Origin: Labilibaculum sp.
Lineage (GTDB): Bacteria; Bacteroidota; Bacteroidia; Bacteroidales; Marinifilaceae
Assembly: GCF_963664555.1 (NCBI RefSeq)
Contig: NZ_OY761461.1
Coordinates: forward strand, 3,224,001 to 3,288,000
Direction: 5' to 3'
Length of the DNA: 64,000 nt
The notes beneath the pieces are model-generated. The model was not told the DNA's origin, made no database searches, and saw only the letters and a list, made by a program, of their open reading frames with translations. This document shows, one piece after another, positions 60,074 to 64,000 of this stretch (the first letter of the stretch is position 1; each line of letters begins with the position of its first letter). The position numbers and the translations under genes are program-made.

Positions 60074-62665
60074 ATGAGAAAATTATTAATTCTATTTTCT
60101 TTCCTTCTTCTCTCCTCTTCGGCATTTTGTCAGGAGTCCTTGATGTCTAAGCAATTAAAGTTTCCAAATATTGCCTATCCTCTTCATGAATTATTGAGCG
60201 AAATAAGTAAGCAAACTGGTGCTGAATTTAGCTACACCAGCGAATTAAACACAAATCAATACATCGAACTTCCTGCCTTAACAGGAAGTCTAAAATACTT
60301 TCTGAACGAGATTCTTGATACAAAAGCATTTAAAATTATCATCAAAAAAAATAAAATATTTTTAGTCGGTATTCCTCCATCAGAACGAAAATACAGCATT
60401 AGCGGATTCATAACCGATTCCAAAACAGGCGAATCTCTTATTAATGCCAACATTATTAATTTAGAAAATTACACAGGTACAATTAGTAACAACTTTGGCT
60501 TTTATAGCTTTTCTCTCAACCAAAAAGTCCATAAGCTGCAAATCTCCTATGTGGGCTATCAGAATGCCATCATTGAATTACACCTAAAGCAGGATACCTG
60601 TATTAACATTTCTCTGGAGCCAAAAACCATTCTTAACGAAATTAAAGTGGTTGCTGATCAAAAAGACAATAACATCAACCATCAATTCGTAAGCAGCAAT
60701 ACACTTACTTCCGAGAAGTTCAGCAATTCAGGAATTTTAGGCGAAAATGATTTATTTCAGAATCTAATCCAATTTCCTGGAGTTCAGTCCTCGAACGAAG
60801 GTCTTGGAGGATTTATCGTACGAAACGGTTCACCTGCTCAGAATTTAATTCTTCTCGATGATGTTCCTGTTTACTATTCCTCGCATTTGTTCGGCTTATT
60901 TTCTATTTTTAATCCTGATGCTATAAACCATGTAAAACTGATAAAAGGAGGTTTCCCCGCACATTATGGCGGTCGTGTTTCTTCCGTTCTTGATATTCGC
61001 ATGAAAGACGGGAATTCAAAAAAATTGGGTGGCGATTTTAGTATTGGACTTCTAACCGCCAAATTTAACCTGCACGGACCAATTAAAAAGGACAAAACAA
61101 CATTCAATCTTTCGGTTCGGCGCTCCTATCTCGATTTACTAGTAAAAGGCATCTTAAAACTAGCGGATAGCGATGTAACCGGCGGCTACTATTTTGGCGA
61201 TTTAAATTTTAAGCTCACACATAAATTCTCTCAACGCGACAAAATTTTCTTCAGCACCTATTGGGGCGGCGATCTGATTGATTTAAAAAATACCGATCAA
61301 CTAACATATACGTACAAAGAGAAAACCGAAAATAAAGTTGGATGGGGTAATTTTACAAATTCTCTTCGCTGGAACCATATATACAGCAATCACCTTTTCG
61401 GAAATACTTCTTTGATACTAAGCAGATATACCTTTTTAGTTAAGGATAAGAAATCCATACAAAATGAAGGTGAAAGTTTTAAGGAAAACTACAATTATCA
61501 ATTTAGATCAGGCATTCGTGATTTCACACTTAAATCGGAATTCGATTGGATTCCCGACTCGAAACACTACTTGAAATTTGGAATGGAAAGCTCACTGCAT
61601 CACACCAAACCCGGCAGTGAACTGTACCGAAATAGTAATCAAAACGAACAAAACACATACAACAATCAAATTATCAGCTCAAAAGAATTAATCCTGTTTG
61701 GGGAGTGTCAAATTCAATTCGGAAAAAAATTCCTCCTAAATATAGGATCCCGATGGAGTAACTTTATTGTAGAAGGAACTTACTACTCAACTGTAGAACC
61801 GAGGTTTAGTGCCCAATATCATTTGTATCCCAAATGGACTGTAACAGGAAGTTTTTCGCAGATGACTCAATACCTTCATCTGGTTACAAGCAGTTCTCTT
61901 AGTTTGCCAACTGATCTTTGGCTGCCTGTAACAAGTAAAATTAAACCAATCGATTCCTTTCAATATACCGGAGGTACCAATTATTCCTTCTCTAAATCAG
62001 TAAAATTAACTGCTGAATATTATCACAAATTATCACGCAACACTCTGGAATTCAGCGATGAATACTTTTTTCAAAATGTGAGTGCCGACTGGGAAAGTAT
62101 AGTAGAGGCAGGAAAATCGTGGAGCAATGGCTTGGAGATTAATCTGAGTAAAAGCAATGGCAAAACTACAGGAAATATGGCATACACATTTTCCAAATCG
62201 TTTGTGAAATATCCGGAAATAAATGGTGGAAAAACATTTGCTTCTCCTTACGATCGCCGTCACGATTTCTCTTTCCTACTCAACCAAAAATTAAGTAAAA
62301 AAATTGATTTTACCCTTGCCTGGATGTATGGAAGTGGCCTGCCTGCGACACTTTCTTCAACAAATATAAGTTCTATTTCACCCTATTATCCGGGAGAAAT
62401 TTCTTCAACGCCAATTTTTTCTCATCGAAATAGGTTTCGGCTGCCGGATTATCACAGAATGGATTTCTCAATCAATTTTAGAAAATTTAAGAAACATGGA
62501 ATAAGAACATGGAATATTAGTATCAACAATGTGTACAACAGAAAAAATGCAAATTACGTCTCCATAAGTGAAACCCGAAACGAATTTGGCACTACCAATT
62601 ACAGCTTAAAGCAAATTAGTTTGTTCGCTTTTCTACCAAGTGTAAGTTATTCCTATAAATTTTAA
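60074..62665 (+). CDS. TonB-dependent receptor with STN and CarboxypepD_reg domains
   Basis: Outer-membrane importer of 863 residues. It has a signal peptide (to about 20, SSSAFCQ), an STN domain (about 28-95: FPNIAYPLHELLSEISKQTGAEFSYTSE) and CarboxypepD_reg (about 107-190: SISGFITDSKTGESLINANIINLENYTG). The plug (about 215-330) includes FQNLIQFPGVQSSNEGLGGFIVRNGSPAQNLILLDDVPVYYSSHLFGLFSIFNPDAI and GGFPAHYGGRVSSVLDI. The barrel ends LPSVSYSYKF. The STN domain could signal to FecR at 57836. The DUF4249 gene follows after 11 bases. ATG 60074 is chosen because the longer frame overlaps the -7 element. Confidence 0.93.
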   Translation: MRKLLILFSFLLLSSSAFCQESLMSKQLKFPNIAYPLHELLSEISKQTGAEFSYTSELNTNQYIELPALTGSLKYFLNEILDTKAFKIIIKKNKIFLVGIPPSERKYSISGFITDSKTGESLINANIINLENYTGTISNNFGFYSFSLNQKVHKLQISYVGYQNAIIELHLKQDTCINISLEPKTILNEIKVVADQKDNNINHQFVSSNTLTSEKFSNSGILGENDLFQNLIQFPGVQSSNEGLGGFIVRNGSPAQNLILLDDVPVYYSSHLFGLFSIFNPDAINHVKLIKGGFPAHYGGRVSSVLDIRMKDGNSKKLGGDFSIGLLTAKFNLHGPIKKDKTTFNLSVRRSYLDLLVKGILKLADSDVTGGYYFGDLNFKLTHKFSQRDKIFFSTYWGGDLIDLKNTDQLTYTYKEKTENKVGWGNFTNSLRWNHIYSNHLFGNTSLILSRYTFLVKDKKSIQNEGESFKENYNYQFRSGIRDFTLKSEFDWIPDSKHYLKFGMESSLHHTKPGSELYRNSNQNEQNTYNNQIISSKELILFGECQIQFGKKFLLNIGSRWSNFIVEGTYYSTVEPRFSAQYHLYPKWTVTGSFSQMTQYLHLVTSSSLSLPTDLWLPVTSKIKPIDSFQYTGGTNYSFSKSVKLTAEYYHKLSRNTLEFSDEYFFQNVSADWESIVEAGKSWSNGLEINLSKSNGKTTGNMAYTFSKSFVKYPEINGGKTFASPYDRRHDFSFLLNQKLSKKIDFTLAWMYGSGLPATLSSTNISSISPYYPGEISSTPIFSHRNRFRLPDYHRMDFSINFRKFKKHGIRTWNISINNVYNRKNANYVSISETRNEFGTTNYSLKQISLFAFLPSVSYSYKF

Positions 62666-62676
62666 GAAAAGATATT

Positions 62677-63639
62677 ATGAAGTATCAATTACTTTTTCTC
62701 AATATTTGCCTGCTGTTTTTTCATTTTTCCTGCGAAAAAGAACTTCAAGTTCCCATTCCTGAAGAGGAACCGAAATTGGTTGTCAATTCGTTGCTTGGAG
62801 CAGATAGTTTACTCCGGGTTCATGTAAGCAAAAGTTCAGTTTTTCAGGAACAATATACCAATACTACTTTGTCTGATGCCAACATCATCATAAAAAAAAA
62901 CAATCAGTTGTTAGGAAAAATGAAACATGAAAACGATGGATGGTATTCCTTAAATTCATATGCAGTAACAGCTGGTAATTCCTATCAAATTGAAGTTTCG
63001 CATCCTGATTTGGAAACTGCTGAATCTGCAACCAAAACATTACGAAAAGTTCCAATTACCAGTCTTTCTTATCAAATTAAGGAAGAAGGTAAACTGGAAT
63101 TTACATTTCAATTTGATGATACAGCATTGCAGGAAAATTATTACATGATTCTGCTAAAAGCATATAATGGAATTTCTTTCTCAGATATAAATTTTTATAG
63201 CGATAACATTATTTTCAATGGCAATTTATCCGAAAATTCAATTGGAATACAGCAAAATATGCTTCGTGGCAGTCACACTTTCTCCGATGAAAATATTGAC
63301 GGAGAAAATTGCAGCATTTCGATATATGCTTTCAATGAATTATTTAATAATTCAGAAGTAAATCAGCAATACAAATTGGAATTGTACCACATTACATCCG
63401 ATTACTTCAAGTATGAACGTTCATTAACCGCTTATTACAATCGTGATGACTTACCTTTTTACAAGAAGGTAAATCTTCATTCCAACGTTAATTGCGGCTA
63501 TGGAATTTTTACCTCATATGCTGTTGATTCAAAAACAATAACTACAACCGGTCAAATGCAAATTATAAAAGCAGAAAACCAACAAGCTGCAGCCATGTGC
63601 CTGTTGCAAAGGAATTCAAGAAAACGATCTGAAATTTAA
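62677..63639 (+). CDS. DUF4249 surface lipoprotein
   Basis: The 320-residue protein has a lipobox (FFHFSC, Cys19), then CEKELQVPIPEEEPKLVVNSLLGADSLLRVHVSKSSVF and TLSDANIIIKKNNQLLGKM, the opening of DUF4249 proteins. These are regularly encoded next to TonB-dependent receptors and are thought to be their surface partners. Length and operon position fit. The ligand is unknown. Confidence 0.85.
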   Translation: MKYQLLFLNICLLFFHFSCEKELQVPIPEEEPKLVVNSLLGADSLLRVHVSKSSVFQEQYTNTTLSDANIIIKKNNQLLGKMKHENDGWYSLNSYAVTAGNSYQIEVSHPDLETAESATKTLRKVPITSLSYQIKEEGKLEFTFQFDDTALQENYYMILLKAYNGISFSDINFYSDNIIFNGNLSENSIGIQQNMLRGSHTFSDENIDGENCSISIYAFNELFNNSEVNQQYKLELYHITSDYFKYERSLTAYYNRDDLPFYKKVNLHSNVNCGYGIFTSYAVDSKTITTTGQMQIIKAENQQAAAMCLLQRNSRKRSEI

Positions 63640-63708
63640 AAAGAAGTAAGAACAGAAAAAGAATCAATTATTTGTTTCATCTGTTTATAATTTTCTTGTT
63701 ACTATCAG

Positions 63709-63779
63709 ATGAAACTTACCATTCGTAAATAATCATGTTTGATTGTATCTTGATAATTATTTACTCATGGACGTTTCAT
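63709..63779 (-). repeat. structured intergenic element, copy B
   Basis: Minus-strand copy of the element at 30982. Here the whole element folds: ATGAAAC pairs with GTTTCAT (7 bp), CCAT with ATGG, a GA/GA internal loop, then GTAAATAAT with ATTATTTAC (9 bp). The GTTTCAT arm can instead pair with a downstream CAGATGAAAC (63683-63674 side), giving a 10-bp alternative hairpin. It lies between two convergent genes, ten bases beyond the stop of the YbaK-like gene, and it has a stop at its fifth codon, so it is non-coding. Confidence 0.7.
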
Positions 63780-63788
63780 TTTACTTAA

Positions 63789-64000
63789 TTACGCATAACT
63801 TTTATGCGTAAACTTTAATGTAATAGGTTCAACTAAATTATGAAAATCTTCATACGAAAGCATAATAAGCTCTGTATGAGTTCCTGCATTAAACACGATA
63901 TCATCGTCTTCAACTAAACTTTCAGCCACATAAACCTCCAGTCCATATAAATTTCCAAACGGAGGCATAGCTCCCACTTCACATTGTGGAAATATATCTT
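63789..64000 (-). CDS. YbaK/EbsC-like aminoacyl-tRNA deacylase domain, 5' end outside window
   Basis: The frame is open to the right edge; the visible 70 residues are the C-terminal part. [23 protein letters not shown] matches the G(A/V)xPPFG motif of the YbaK/ProX editing-domain fold, and [23 protein letters not shown] matches its following strand and helix. Such proteins hydrolyse mischarged tRNAs. An internal ATG at 63977 is not the start, since the conserved sequence continues upstream. Confidence 0.75.
   Translation of the reverse strand, partial: DIFPQCEVGAMPPFGNLYGLEVYVAESLVEDDDIVFNAGTHTELIMLSYEDFHNLVEPITLKFTHKSYA

Overview
The window looks like a chromosomal segment of a Bacteroidota bacterium. 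It has AT-rich, intron-free dense genes, several Bacteroidetes-type promoters (-7 element TAnnTTTG) in place of clear Shine-Dalgarno sites, ECF sigma/FecR pairs with DUF4974 ends, an STN/CarboxypepD_reg TonB-dependent receptor next to a DUF4249 lipoprotein, Reg_prop/Y_Y_Y and TPR histidine kinases, and LytTR systems. An exported Ni-superoxide dismutase fits a marine member, perhaps Marinilabiliales/Marinifilaceae; that rank is a guess. No rRNA, tRNA, transposase, integrase or CRISPR array was seen.

Layout. 1-6.6 kb: end of a GlsB-type membrane protein, an ABM monooxygenase/OxyR operon (oxyR keeps both redox cysteines), the mtnN-luxS activated-methyl-cycle operon, a DUF3592-like protein, an M3 dipeptidase lipoprotein and a TetR regulator. 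7.2-10.1 kb: two paralogous proteins of a family I do not recognise. 10.1-12.7 kb: a cysteine-cluster protein, SfsA and an ATP-grasp-like protein. 12.8-18.0 kb: Sec-exported NiSOD, then a LytS-type kinase, a second kinase-like protein lacking the phospho-acceptor His, a LytTR regulator, and an exported protein built of 34-residue SSDYE repeats. 18.2-18.5 kb: eight 41-bp tandem repeats. 18.6-22.3 kb: fabG and a sirtuin, separated by a small AT-rich insert with two divergent membrane-protein genes (one PutAbiC-like). The insert is bounded on its far side by a decayed second copy of the sirtuin 3' end.

22.4-29.8 kb is a complete Pho regulon core: four 11-bp-phased Pho-box-like repeats, pstSCAB, phoU, and a PhoB/PhoR-type pair. 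29.9-36.8 kb: an aldo/keto reductase, a small unknown protein behind a structured repeat, a TPR kinase, an ABC-F ATPase with one decayed ATP site, and phosphopentomutase. 36.8-46.5 kb: a tandem-transglutaminase lipoprotein, cutC, a secreted unknown, a Reg_prop sensor kinase, nadA and a membrane protein. 46.7-51.5 kb: two paralogous CarboxypepD_reg proteins around an ECF sigma/FecR pair; the sensor-like STN protein has no beta-barrel. 51.5-56.4 kb: DUF5655, a flippase-like membrane protein, an RhlE-type helicase, a DUF819 transporter-like protein and a small membrane protein. 56.6-56.95 kb: a 42-bp-period hairpin array. 57.2-63.6 kb: a second ECF sigma/FecR pair with a duplicated promoter-like motif, two small exported proteins, a TonB-dependent receptor and a DUF4249 lipoprotein. 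The window ends in a YbaK-like gene running off the right edge.

The least ordinary items are the sirtuin-flanked two-gene insert, the unknown paralogous protein pair, a structured element present in two distant intergenic copies (30982-31049 and 63709-63779), the two 41/42-bp repeat arrays, the kinase/pseudokinase LytTR operon, and the exported NiSOD.
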